A DNA stretch of 11,814 nucleotides from an uncultured Eubacteriales bacterium (GTDB lineage: Bacteria; Bacillota; Clostridia; Oscillospirales; CAG-382), in NCBI GenBank assembly GCA_900554405.1, contig USHI01000033.1, positions 1 to 11,814 of the forward strand, given 5' to 3'. Below the pieces are notes generated by a model. The model saw only the letters and a list, made by a program, of their open reading frames with translations. It had not been told where the DNA came from and made no database searches. Both the position numbers and the translations under genes were made by a program. Positions 1 to 6,420 of this stretch are shown piece after piece. Each line of letters begins with the position of its first letter. Position 1 is the stretch's first letter.

Positions 1-269
1 TGCGGCTCGAAAACGGCGAAACCGAGCTGATCTATACCGACGGCGTTTTTGTTGCCATAGGGCTTGCGCCGGATACAAAGATCGCGCAGGGGGTTGCCGA
101 AACCGATAAATACGGCTATATCATTTCGGACGAACGCTGCCTTACCGCCGGAAACGGTGTCTTTGTCGCCGGCGACTGCCGCACAAAAAGCATCCGCCAG
201 ATCGTGACCGCCGCTTCGGACGGCGCGACCGCCGCGCTTGCGGCGATAGCTTATATTGAGGGAAGATGA
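1..269 (+). CDS. trxB: Thioredoxin reductase, C-terminal part (5' end outside window)
   Basis: This is the last 88 codons of a flavoprotein, read from base 3 to the TGA at 267-269. TrxB is a cytoplasmic FAD enzyme that passes electrons from NADPH to thioredoxin. Visible are the strand GVFVAIGLAPDT, typical of the end of the NADPH domain, and the C-terminal FAD-binding signature GVFVAGDCRTKSIRQIVTAA followed by SDGATAALAA. That is the usual GD-x-R-x(2)-x-RQ-x-x-TA-x-x-DG pattern of the family. The CxxC redox pair would lie upstream, outside the window, so a related FAD/NAD(P) oxidoreductase of the TrxB family cannot be fully excluded. The stop overlaps the next ATG by 3 bases (ATGA at 266-269), which implies translational coupling to the downstream membrane protein. 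Confidence 0.9.
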   Translation, partial: RLENGETELIYTDGVFVAIGLAPDTKIAQGVAETDKYGYIISDERCLTAGNGVFVAGDCRTKSIRQIVTAASDGATAALAAIAYIEGR

Positions 270-1282
270 AAACGGAAAAGACAAAAAGCAAGAAAGCTTT
301 GAAGATCGTTATTATCATCGTTGCGGTCATATGTCTGTTCCTTCTCGGCATACGCGCCTATTTCAGGCTGCCGGTGGCGGAATATTACCGCAATTCGGAA
401 AAATCCTTCCTTATTCCCGGCATATCGGACGGGGCAGTCCTTCAGGGGCTCGAATACGCAAACGGAAAATTCCTTGTATGCGGATATATGTCCGACGACA
501 GCGCCTCGAAGATATACGTCGTGGACGGGAAGAATAACAGCACCGAAAAAAAGCTCCTTCTGCAAAAGGAGGACGGCAGCGCTTATACCGGGCACGCGGG
601 CGGTGTCGCGGTGAACGGTAAATATGTATATGTCGCCGACGGCAGTGATAAATGCCTTTATGTTTATCTGCTTGCGGATATAGATGCCGACGGCGGCAGC
701 GTAAAAAGCATCGGCTGCTTTTCCACGCTCGTATCCGAAACCGATTATCTTTCACCTGCGTTTGTCACCGTTGCGGACGGCAAGGTGTTTATCGGCGAAT
801 TCTACCGCGAAGAGAATTACAAAACTCCCGATACTCACAAGATAAAGACCGCCTCCGGCGACGAAAACCCCGCAATTATCATCGCGTTCGAATCGGATGA
901 AAGCGCTCCCTACGGCATTTCGCAAAAGATCAGCGAGGTATATTCCGTTCGCGGGCTGGTGCAGGGAATGCCCGTCACGGAGGACAGGATATACCTTTCC
1001 ACCTCCTATGCCGTCGCGTTTTCGCACATTTATACATACGATAAAAAAAGCCCTGCCGACGGCGGAACACTTTCGGTGCTCGGTCAGACGGCAAAGCTTT
1101 ATGTGCTGGACACCCCCGTTGCCGATACGAAGATCGCTCCGATGTCGGAGGAGATCGTCGTCGTGAACGGCAGGCTGTATGTCATGTGCGAATCGGCTAC
1201 AAACAAATATATCTTCGGCAAGCTCACCGGCGCACGCTACTGTTATGCGACGGATATAAAAGCGCTTGAAGGCGGGAAATGA
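266..1282 (+). CDS. Membrane-anchored, probable beta-propeller protein of unknown function
   Basis: A 338-residue protein I cannot assign to a named family. Residues 1-13 are lysine-rich (MKTEKTKSKKALK), followed by one hydrophobic segment at about 13-31 and a long soluble part, so it is probably anchored with the C-terminal part outside the cell. The soluble part repeats short strand-turn units such as GKFLVCGYM, SKIYVVDG, GKYVYVADG, DKCLYVY, GKVFIGEF, DRIYLSTSY and GRLYVMCE. This suggests a YncE/WD-like beta-propeller. A GHAGG motif lies at about 109-113. Five cysteines lie outside the membrane segment. The start is fixed by the ATGA overlap with trxB, where no separate promoter is seen. 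It ends directly against the stop of the opposing hydrolase gene with no terminator. Function unknown; the propeller is inferred from the repeat pattern only. Confidence 0.8.
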   Translation: MKTEKTKSKKALKIVIIIVAVICLFLLGIRAYFRLPVAEYYRNSEKSFLIPGISDGAVLQGLEYANGKFLVCGYMSDDSASKIYVVDGKNNSTEKKLLLQKEDGSAYTGHAGGVAVNGKYVYVADGSDKCLYVYLLADIDADGGSVKSIGCFSTLVSETDYLSPAFVTVADGKVFIGEFYREENYKTPDTHKIKTASGDENPAIIIAFESDESAPYGISQKISEVYSVRGLVQGMPVTEDRIYLSTSYAVAFSHIYTYDKKSPADGGTLSVLGQTAKLYVLDTPVADTKIAPMSEEIVVVNGRLYVMCESATNKYIFGKLTGARYCYATDIKALEGGK

Positions 1283-1918
1283 TCATTTCTTCGCAAAGCG
1301 TGTGAGGTAGGGGTTCGTGCGCCTTTCATCCGAAAGTGTCGTCGCGCTCCCGTGGCCGGGGTAAACGGTATAATCACCGGGAAGATCGTAAAGCGCTCGC
1401 AGGGATTTTGTGAGCGCTTCTTCATCCCCGCCGAAATCCGTCGTTCCGATGCTGCCCTTGAAGAGCGTATCACCGGTAAACATCATTCCGTCGAAGATAT
1501 AGCAAACGCTTCCCGGGGTGTGCCCGGGCGTGGGGATAACGTAAAATTCCATCCCTGCGGCGGTGTAGGAGCCCTCCTTTTTGAAGGTGAATTCGGCAGG
1601 CTCGAAGGGGCGCGGATCATATTTGATCATGGAACTGAACATATCCCGTTCGGTAAGCATTTCGGCATCCCGTTCGTGTATCGCGACGGGAACCTTGCTT
1701 CCGCGCAGGTCGCCCACGGCGAGTATATGGTCGAAATGCCCGTGCGTGAGCAGGATCAGCCGGCATACCGCATCCATGCGGTGCAGAGCATCCTGGATCA
1801 CGGTGAGCTCGTCGCCCGGGTCGATAACAATGGCATCGCGGCTTTCGCCCGGCTTGATTATATAGCAGTTTGTCGGCATTATTCCGACTTCGACTCTTTT
1901 TACCTGAACGTCTTTCAT
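1283..1918 (-). CDS. Metallo-beta-lactamase-fold hydrolase (glyoxalase II-like)
   Basis: A 211-residue cytoplasmic enzyme of the small hydroxyacylglutathione hydrolase-like branch (YqgX/YcbL type). The di-metal site is complete: HGHFDH at 59-64, His133 in TPGHTPGS, the bridging Asp150 in FTGDTLF, and His189 in YPGHGS. The C-terminal NPYL is typical of the group. Members hydrolyse thioesters such as S-lactoylglutathione or related thiol adducts; the substrate here cannot be told from sequence, and the glutathione-binding C-terminal domain of true GloB is absent. The start is the ATG at 1916-1918, preceded by an AAAGAGGT-type SD. It has its own promoter (1950-1978) although ribU lies upstream on the same strand. 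It converges with the propeller gene, the two stops abutting at 1282/1283. Confidence 0.88.
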   Translation of the reverse strand: MKDVQVKRVEVGIMPTNCYIIKPGESRDAIVIDPGDELTVIQDALHRMDAVCRLILLTHGHFDHILAVGDLRGSKVPVAIHERDAEMLTERDMFSSMIKYDPRPFEPAEFTFKKEGSYTAAGMEFYVIPTPGHTPGSVCYIFDGMMFTGDTLFKGSIGTTDFGGDEEALTKSLRALYDLPGDYTVYPGHGSATTLSDERRTNPYLTRFAKK

Positions 1919-1939
1919 TATACAAAACCTCTTTTGAAG

Positions 1940-1963
1940 GGATATGCGTATTTTAGCATATCC
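1940..1963. promoter_or_regulatory. Inverted repeat flanking the -10 of the hydrolase promoter (candidate operator)
   Basis: GGATATGC at 1940-1947 and GCATATCC at 1956-1963 are perfect 8-base inverted arms separated by 8 bases that contain the -10 hexamer. The position is where a dimeric repressor would block RNA polymerase. No regulator is identified, and chance cannot be excluded for an AT-rich promoter. Confidence 0.45.
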
Positions 1964-1978
1964 TTTTGCTTTTGTAAA
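1950..1978 (-). promoter_or_regulatory. Sigma-A promoter of the hydrolase gene
   Basis: On the minus strand TTTACA (1973-1978), a 17-base spacer and TAAAAT (1950-1955), with TGC directly before the -10 (extended -10). This is 5/6 and 5/6 to consensus. The predicted start is near 1943, giving a leader of about 25 bases with an SD before the ATG at 1918. Confidence 0.75.
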
Positions 1979-1996
1979 GCCGTTTTGCGCCGCCGG

Positions 1997-2599
1997 CTAG
2001 CGTGAATACCGGTGCAGTATGGGCGAAATGCTTTTGTATATCGCCATTGCGACAAGCAGCGTGATCATAAGCCGCACAAAGGTGAAGGGCAGATTGAACA
2101 GCAGGAGCGATTGAACAAGCGTAAGCTCTCTCCCCGCGATATTGCCGTATGCCGCAAGTATGGCTTCGATGGGAAGAAAGCGTTCATAGACCGGATATGC
2201 AATAAAGAGGTTGACGGGAAACCCGACAACGGCGGCAATTGCGCTTCCGGCAAGCCCGCCGATAAACGCTCCGCGGCGGGAATGCACGCGGCGGTAGATG
2301 AGCCCTGCCGGCAGCGTGTAGGCAATGCCGATAAGCAGGTTTGCAAGCTCCCCCACGCCGCCGGTGGAGCCGAGCGGAAGGTGGATAAGGTTCTTTACAA
2401 GGCATACCGCCGCGCCCCACAGCGGGCCGAGCCCGTAGGCGGCGATAAGCGCCGGTAGATCGGAAATGTCGAACTTGACAAATTCCGGTATGATAAATGC
2501 GACGGGAAATTCGATCAATTGCAGCAGTGCGGATATTCCCGCCAGCACGGCGCACAGCGCGATCGAATAAAGTGTTTTGTGCGGCTTTGTGTGATTCAT
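1997..2599 (-). CDS. ribU: Riboflavin ECF transporter S component RibU
   Basis: A 200-residue integral membrane protein with about six hydrophobic segments, the substrate-binding subunit that captures riboflavin and works with a shared EcfT-EcfA-EcfA' energising module (not in this window). The RibU signature KFDISDLP is at 42-49, followed by GLGPLWG and VKN (Lys69-Asn70); a small-residue AxxxA pattern in the first helix fits the EcfT contact. The FMN riboswitch directly upstream makes flavin specificity nearly certain. I choose the ATG at 2597-2599 because it has an excellent SD (GGGAGGAAA, plus-strand 2605-2613) at good spacing. A longer reading from 2638 would begin inside the terminator loop and encode MRGVVLFFREETH, so it is rejected. 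Stop is TAG. No clear terminator follows before the hydrolase gene. Confidence 0.93.
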   Translation of the reverse strand: MNHTKPHKTLYSIALCAVLAGISALLQLIEFPVAFIIPEFVKFDISDLPALIAAYGLGPLWGAAVCLVKNLIHLPLGSTGGVGELANLLIGIAYTLPAGLIYRRVHSRRGAFIGGLAGSAIAAVVGFPVNLFIAYPVYERFLPIEAILAAYGNIAGRELTLVQSLLLFNLPFTFVRLMITLLVAMAIYKSISPILHRYSR

Positions 2600-2613
2600 A
2601 TGTGTTTCCTCCC

Positions 2614-2652
2614 GAAAAAACAAAACAACGCCCCGCAAACAGGCGGGGCGTT
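2614..2652 (-). terminator. Intrinsic terminator of the FMN riboswitch expression platform
   Basis: A perfect 10-bp GC-rich stem (2643-2652 with 2627-2636, arm AACGCCCCGC) and a 6-base loop, followed on the minus strand by GTTTTGTTTTTT. It sits between the aptamer and the ribU SD, so FMN binding is expected to favour this hairpin and stop transcription before the gene. The SD begins right after the U tract. Confidence 0.9.
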
Positions 2653-2669
2653 CCTATTTATTGCCAAAC

Positions 2670-2797
2670 GCTTCTTGCATCCCGACTTTAACGGTCGGTT
2701 CCGGAATCACACCGGATCGGGAGCGCGGGCGCATGAAGCGCACGGGCTCTTCGCGGACTTTACCGCCGGTGGGGATTTACGCCCCGCCCCGAAGCTC
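2670..2797 (-). ncRNA. FMN riboswitch (RFN element)
   Basis: Read on the minus strand, the conserved blocks of the RFN aptamer follow in order: GAGCTTCGGGGCGGGGCGTA, then AATCCCCACCGGCGGTAAAG, TCCGCGAAGAGCCCG, a variable stem, GATCCGGTGTGATTCCGG, then AACCGACCGTTAAAGTCGGG and ATGCAAGAAGC. The closing helix P1 pairs GCTTC with GAAGC. The element binds flavin mononucleotide and represses flavin synthesis or uptake genes; here it precedes ribU. With the terminator at 2614-2652 it forms a transcription-attenuation switch. The first aptamer bases almost coincide with the predicted transcription start. Confidence 0.96.
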
Positions 2798-2804
2798 ATG
2801 CACG

Positions 2805-2833
2805 ATGATACACCAGATGCGGGTGTTTGTCAA
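2805..2833 (-). promoter_or_regulatory. Sigma-A promoter of ribU and its riboswitch
   Basis: On the minus strand TTGACA (2828-2833, perfect), a 17-base spacer and TATCAT (2805-2810, 5/6). The predicted start near 2798 places the riboswitch at the very 5' end of the transcript. In the 2600-2936 gap this promoter faces away from the spoVB promoter. Confidence 0.88.
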
Positions 2834-2853
2834 GCCTTTTTCGCGCACGGGGG

Positions 2854-2882
2854 TTATCAAAATGCCCCATGCCTCATAGAAT
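2854..2882 (+). promoter_or_regulatory. Candidate promoter of the spoVB-spoIIIA operon
   Basis: TTATCA (2854-2859), 17 bases, TAGAAT (2877-2882) is a fair sigma-A match. The overlapping octamer CATAGAAT (2875-2882) also matches 7 of 8 of the CATACAAT -10 of the mother-cell factor sigma-E, which drives spoIIIA in Bacillus. A good sigma-E -35 is not evident at the standard spacing, so which sigma factor is used is open. Confidence 0.5.
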
Positions 2883-2936
2883 TTACCAAAGAAACGGGGG
2901 TGGTGCGCTATCGGAGCAAGCGGCAAAAAAGCATCC

Positions 2937-4457
2937 GTGCTCAGGCTGTCGGCAATAATGACGGTGTTTTCGCTTGTCTGCAAGCTGCTCGGGGTATTCC
3001 TGCGGCTTTACATATCCGCGCGCATCGGCAGCGAAGGCATGGGGCTTTATCAGCTTGTAATGAGCGTTTACGGTATGTTTTCCACCTTTGCCACCGCCGG
3101 GTTTACGGTTTCGGTATCCCGCCTTGCCGCCGAAAGGAGCCTTCGTTCGGAGGCGGATTCGGCATCGGTGCTCAGAAATTCCTATTATTTCGCGCTGGGC
3201 ATTTCCGCCGCTTCGGCTGCTGTTATGTTCTTCTGTGCGGATATCATTGCTTCGCGCTTTCTGGGCGATATAAGGGTTTCCTCCTGCCTGCGGATACTTG
3301 CGCTCAGTATGCCCTTCATGGCGCTTTCCGCCTGCTTAAAGGGCTGGTTCATATCAAAGCGCAAGGTCGTTGTCACATCCTCCGCCTCGCTTTTCGAGCA
3401 GGTTGTGAAAATGGCGGTCATCGGCGTGTGCATAGGCGTATTCATGGCGGAAACAACTGATATCGGCACGCTGTGCATCGGTATAGTTATCGGAATAACC
3501 TGCTCCGAAACGGCTTCTTTTGCTTATCTGCTCGTGATCCGTGCCTTCGGCGCACGGCGTGCGGCGTCGGGAAGTGCATCCGAAAGCCCGCGCAGCGTGC
3601 GGCATTCGATAATCTCCGTCACGGCGCCGATCGCCGCCGGGGTATATATTTCCAGTATCCTGCACACCGCGGAAACGCTTCTGATCCCCTTTGTGCTTAC
3701 GGACTATTCGGGCGACAGGTCTGTTGCGCTGGCGCAATTCGGAAGGATCAAGGGCATGGCGATCCCGATCCTCTTTTTCCCGTTTGCCTTTATCGGAAGC
3801 CTTGTTTCGGTTTTTACGCCGGAGATAAGCCGCCTGAATCTGCAGCCCGACCGCCGTCCGCTCGCCGCGCGGATAAGGAGCATAATGGCGGTGGTCACCG
3901 TGGGCTCTATCGCCGTCGGCGGGATGTTTTTCTTCCTTCCGGAGGTCATCGGCGAGGCATTTTACCCCGGCGAGGGCACCGGCGGAGCGATAGCGGTCCT
4001 GGCGGTCGTCACGCCGTTCATGTATGTCGAAACCGTTGCGGACGGGCTTCTGAAGGCGATCGGCGAACAGGTCAAAACGCTTAAATATACCGTATATAAC
4101 ACGCTGCTCAGGGTCGTGCTGATATTCACGCTTGTTGCCGCACGCGGCGAGAACGGGTATCTTATTCTGCTTGCGGTATCGAACACATTTGCATATTTCC
4201 TGTGCCGCATGCGGCTGTTCCGTGTTACCGGGGTAAAGCCGGATCTGCTTTGGGAAATACTGCTGCCGCTTCTGTGCGCCTGCGTTTCCGGCATCGCCGC
4301 AAGCGCCGCCGCGGCGTATATGGGCTCTGCCGGAAGAGTCACCTCCGCCGCCTGCGGGATAGCGGTGTATATCGGGATATTTGCGCTTTGCCTGCTGCTC
4401 ACATCGCAAAAAAGGGTCACACGGGCGGCAAAAGCCTTCGGAGGAGGGAAAGCATGA
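2937..4457 (+). CDS. spoVB: Stage V sporulation protein B-like flippase (MOP superfamily)
   Basis: A 506-residue polytopic membrane protein with about 12-14 hydrophobic helices, of the polysaccharide transporter (PST) branch of the MOP superfamily. SpoVB proteins are needed for spore cortex and are thought to flip lipid-linked peptidoglycan precursors in the mother-cell-derived membrane. The N-terminal pattern CKLLGVFLRLYISARIGSEG continuing into MGLYQLVMSVYG is characteristic, and a basic tail RVTRAAKAFGGGKA closes it. The start is uncertain: the frame is open from 2880 but has no ATG before 2958, and GTG 2937 is the best choice although its SD is poor. The stop overlaps the spoIIIAA start (ATGA, 4454-4457), tying it into the sporulation operon. 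A paralogous lipid flippase role is the alternative, but the context supports SpoVB. Confidence 0.85.
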   Translation: MLRLSAIMTVFSLVCKLLGVFLRLYISARIGSEGMGLYQLVMSVYGMFSTFATAGFTVSVSRLAAERSLRSEADSASVLRNSYYFALGISAASAAVMFFCADIIASRFLGDIRVSSCLRILALSMPFMALSACLKGWFISKRKVVVTSSASLFEQVVKMAVIGVCIGVFMAETTDIGTLCIGIVIGITCSETASFAYLLVIRAFGARRAASGSASESPRSVRHSIISVTAPIAAGVYISSILHTAETLLIPFVLTDYSGDRSVALAQFGRIKGMAIPILFFPFAFIGSLVSVFTPEISRLNLQPDRRPLAARIRSIMAVVTVGSIAVGGMFFFLPEVIGEAFYPGEGTGGAIAVLAVVTPFMYVETVADGLLKAIGEQVKTLKYTVYNTLLRVVLIFTLVAARGENGYLILLAVSNTFAYFLCRMRLFRVTGVKPDLLWEILLPLLCACVSGIAASAAAAYMGSAGRVTSAACGIAVYIGIFALCLLLTSQKRVTRAAKAFGGGKA

Positions 4458-5347
4458 GCGGTATCGCGGAATTCCGTAAATATCTTCCCGCACGGATAAG
4501 CGATGCCGTTTCGCTGCTCCCGCAGGGGATATCGCAGACAGCCAGCGAGCTGCGGCTCCGCGCAGGTATGCCCGCTTCGGTGACCGTCGGCGAAAGAAAT
4601 CTGCTGTTCGATACCTCCGGCAGAGCGTGCGGCGGCGCAAATGCGCTTCGCGCGACCCGTGCGGAGCTGCTCGAATGTGTTTCGAAGCTCACAAGGGGTT
4701 CGCTTTATTCCTGCGAAAATGCCGTTTCCATGGGCTATATCCCGCTGCCGGAGGGGGGCAGAGCGGGGGTCTGCGGCAGGGCAAAGGTATCTGCCGGCAG
4801 GGTGGAATGCTTTTCGGAAATAACCTCCGTAAACCTGCGCGTGCACAGGTTCGTGCCGGATTTTGCACTGCCGCTTGCGGAATATTACCGTGAAAACGGT
4901 GTCTGCGGCGCCGTGGTGTTTTCGCCGCCTGCCCGCGGGAAGACGACCTTTCTCCGCTCGGCGGCATATATGCTCTCCTGCGGGGAGGGGATCCCGCGCA
5001 GGAGGGTCGGCATAGCGGACGAGCGCGAGGAGATTGTCACCCCGGAAACGCGGCTGGGCATCGCGGATGCGCTGATCGGCTCGCCGAAGGGGGAAGCCAT
5101 AGAGCTGCTTACACGCACCATGTCGCCCGAGATCATCATCTGCGACGAGATAGGCGAATCGGAATGCGAAAGCGTGCTCGCGGCGCAGAACAGCGGTGTC
5201 AGCCTTATCGCATCCGCCCATGCCGGTTCGGTGCGGGAACTTTTATCCCGCCGCGGGATAAAGCGGCTGATAGACAACGGCGTGTTCGGTGTGGGCGTGA
5301 TGCTCGGCGCCGGGTATACCGCCGAGATAACGGAGCTTGAAGTATGA
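4454..5347 (+). CDS. spoIIIAA: Stage III sporulation protein AA (secretion-type ATPase)
   Basis: A 297-residue cytoplasmic ATPase related to type II/IV secretion motors, thought to power or gate the SpoIIIA channel from the mother cell. Walker B is IIICDEIG (Asp231-Glu232), preceded by the conserved LLTRTMSPE. The Walker A loop reads SPPARGKTTFLRS at 157-169: the lysine and threonines are kept, but the usual leading glycine of GPPxxGKTTLLRD is serine and the final Asp is Ser. RVGIADEREEI, DALIGSPKGEAIE and a late SAHAGSVREL are all family hallmarks. It starts at the ATGA overlapping spoVB, with a GAGGAGGGA SD inside the end of that gene, and ends in an ATGA overlap with spoIIIAB. Family identity is clear; activity with the altered P-loop is unproven. 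Confidence 0.95.
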   Translation: MSGIAEFRKYLPARISDAVSLLPQGISQTASELRLRAGMPASVTVGERNLLFDTSGRACGGANALRATRAELLECVSKLTRGSLYSCENAVSMGYIPLPEGGRAGVCGRAKVSAGRVECFSEITSVNLRVHRFVPDFALPLAEYYRENGVCGAVVFSPPARGKTTFLRSAAYMLSCGEGIPRRRVGIADEREEIVTPETRLGIADALIGSPKGEAIELLTRTMSPEIIICDEIGESECESVLAAQNSGVSLIASAHAGSVRELLSRRGIKRLIDNGVFGVGVMLGAGYTAEITELEV

Positions 5348-5829
5348 GGGTGCTCGGAGCTCTGCTTGCAGTCGCCTGCTTTTATATCGCCGGGCTGATG
5401 ATAGCCGCAGAGGAGGGCAAAAAGCTGACCGCGGCGGAATCGCTTTATTCGCTGTGCGTTTATATGTCGAGGCGGATAAGAGCGCAAAGGGAACCGCTGC
5501 GCGCGCTTTTCGACAATGCCTCGGATGAATATCTGGAAAATATCGGGTTTCTTCCGCTGCTGCGTTCCCGCTCCGATACCCCGGGCGCGCTCTGGAAGAA
5601 GGGTATCGCGCTGCTTTCGCTCACACCCGCAGCCGCGGGCGAGCTTGCGGCCTACGGCGAAACGCTCGGCGAAATACCGCTTGCGGAGCAGGAGCGGAGC
5701 AATGCCGATATAATAGCGTATCTGAGAGAATACCGTGATGCTCTTGCCGGGGAAATACCCGCAAAGAAGAAGTGTATCCGCACGGTGGCGCTGCTTTGCG
5801 GGCTGCTTGCCGTGATAATAATGCTGTAA
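5344..5829 (+). CDS. spoIIIAB: Stage III sporulation protein AB
   Basis: A 161-residue protein with hydrophobic segments at the N terminus (about 3-22) and the extreme C terminus (about 143-161) enclosing a helical, charged cytoplasmic domain. SpoIIIAB resembles GspF-type platform proteins of type II secretion and is thought to sit at the base of the SpoIIIA channel with SpoIIIAA. The early EEGKKLTAAESLYSLCVYM and late EIPAKKKCIRTVALLCGLLA are typical of the family. It starts within the spoIIIAA stop (ATGA). The gene ends on TAA, and 16 bases separate it from spoIIIAC, one of the few real gaps in the operon. Confidence 0.93.
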   Translation: MRVLGALLAVACFYIAGLMIAAEEGKKLTAAESLYSLCVYMSRRIRAQREPLRALFDNASDEYLENIGFLPLLRSRSDTPGALWKKGIALLSLTPAAAGELAAYGETLGEIPLAEQERSNADIIAYLREYRDALAGEIPAKKKCIRTVALLCGLLAVIIML

Positions 5830-5845
5830 AAAACGGAGGAAAGAA

Positions 5846-6040
5846 ATGAATATCGCGCTGATACTGAAAATAGCGGGGGTAGGGCTTATCGTTAGTGTCG
5901 CCTGCCAGATATTGCAGAAGAACGGCAGGGATGAGCAGGCGACATTCGTCACCATAGCCGGGGTGATCATAGTCATGCTGATGCTTGTCGGGGAGATAAG
6001 CGCTCTTTTCACCGCGCTTCGGAGCGCGTTCGGAATATGA
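5846..6040 (+). CDS. spoIIIAC: Stage III sporulation protein AC
   Basis: A 64-residue protein with two transmembrane helices (about 4-22 and 33-54), the usual length and shape of SpoIIIAC. The segment between them, QILQKNGRDEQATFVTIAGV, is strongly conserved in the family. It is a small integral component of the mother-cell channel complex. A strong SD (GGAGGA, 5835-5840) gives independent initiation after the gap, and the stop overlaps spoIIIAD (ATGA at 6037-6040). Confidence 0.95.
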   Translation: MNIALILKIAGVGLIVSVACQILQKNGRDEQATFVTIAGVIIVMLMLVGEISALFTALRSAFGI

Positions 6041-6420
6041 ACCCGCTTTCCGCCTGCGCGTTCGGCGTTGCCTGCGCGATACTCATTTCCGTAATAAGGC
6101 ATTTACGCCCGGAATACGCCTCCGCAGCGGCGGCGGTCGCGGGGGTGGCGGTCGCCGTTTATGCGCTGCGCGGACTTGCCCCGGCGGTGGAATATATGCG
6201 CGATACCGCCGCTTCGCTGGGCGCGGAGGATTGCTTTGCGATGATGCTTAAAGCGCTTGCCGTTTCGGTATGCTGCCGGCTCGGCGCCGATACCTGCCGC
6301 GATGTCGGCGAAAGCTCGCTCGCCTCCAGGGTGGAGCTTGCGGGGAGGATCGGGATCGTGCTTATAAGCCTTCCCGCCGCGGCGGCGCTGCTGAAAACCG
6401 CGCAGGAGCTGATGCAATGA
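6037..6420 (+). CDS. spoIIIAD: Stage III sporulation protein AD
   Basis: A 127-residue, mostly hydrophobic protein with about four membrane helices, matching the usual length of about 130. It shares ancestry with SpoIIIAC and forms part of the membrane core of the channel. Recognisable are ISVIRHLRPEYASAAAAVAG near the N terminus and VSVCCRLGADTCRDVGESSL, followed by ASRVELAGRIGIVLISLP, the most conserved stretch of SpoIIIAD. It begins inside the spoIIIAC stop and ends inside the spoIIIAE start (ATGA, 6417-6420). Confidence 0.95.
   Translation: MNPLSACAFGVACAILISVIRHLRPEYASAAAAVAGVAVAVYALRGLAPAVEYMRDTAASLGAEDCFAMMLKALAVSVCCRLGADTCRDVGESSLASRVELAGRIGIVLISLPAAAALLKTAQELMQ

Noticed and set aside
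1352..2005. 217-codon plus-strand frame opposite the metallo-hydrolase gene
   Set aside because: It is antisense to an enzyme with every metal ligand in place and spans that gene's promoter; no SD or domain.
2600..2638. Longer RibU start at 2638
   Set aside because: It would begin within the terminator hairpin and translate the U tract; the ATG at 2599 has an excellent SD.
2519..3460. 313-codon plus-strand frame running through the riboswitch and into spoVB
   Set aside because: It reads the reverse of the FMN aptamer and an alternative frame of spoVB; composition is Cys/His/Arg-rich with no recognisable domain.
3354..6102. Long open frames on the minus strand across spoVB and spoIIIA (about 3354-4640, 3962-5221 and 4885-6102)
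   Set aside because: They mirror the codon pattern of the plus-strand genes, are rich in Arg, Pro and Ser, show no domain, and lie antisense to clearly identified proteins.
6270..6416. Upstream extension of SpoIIIAE to 6270
   Set aside because: The extra 49 residues are an Arg-rich alternative frame of spoIIIAD and would bury the signal peptide; the ATGA at 6417 is the natural start.
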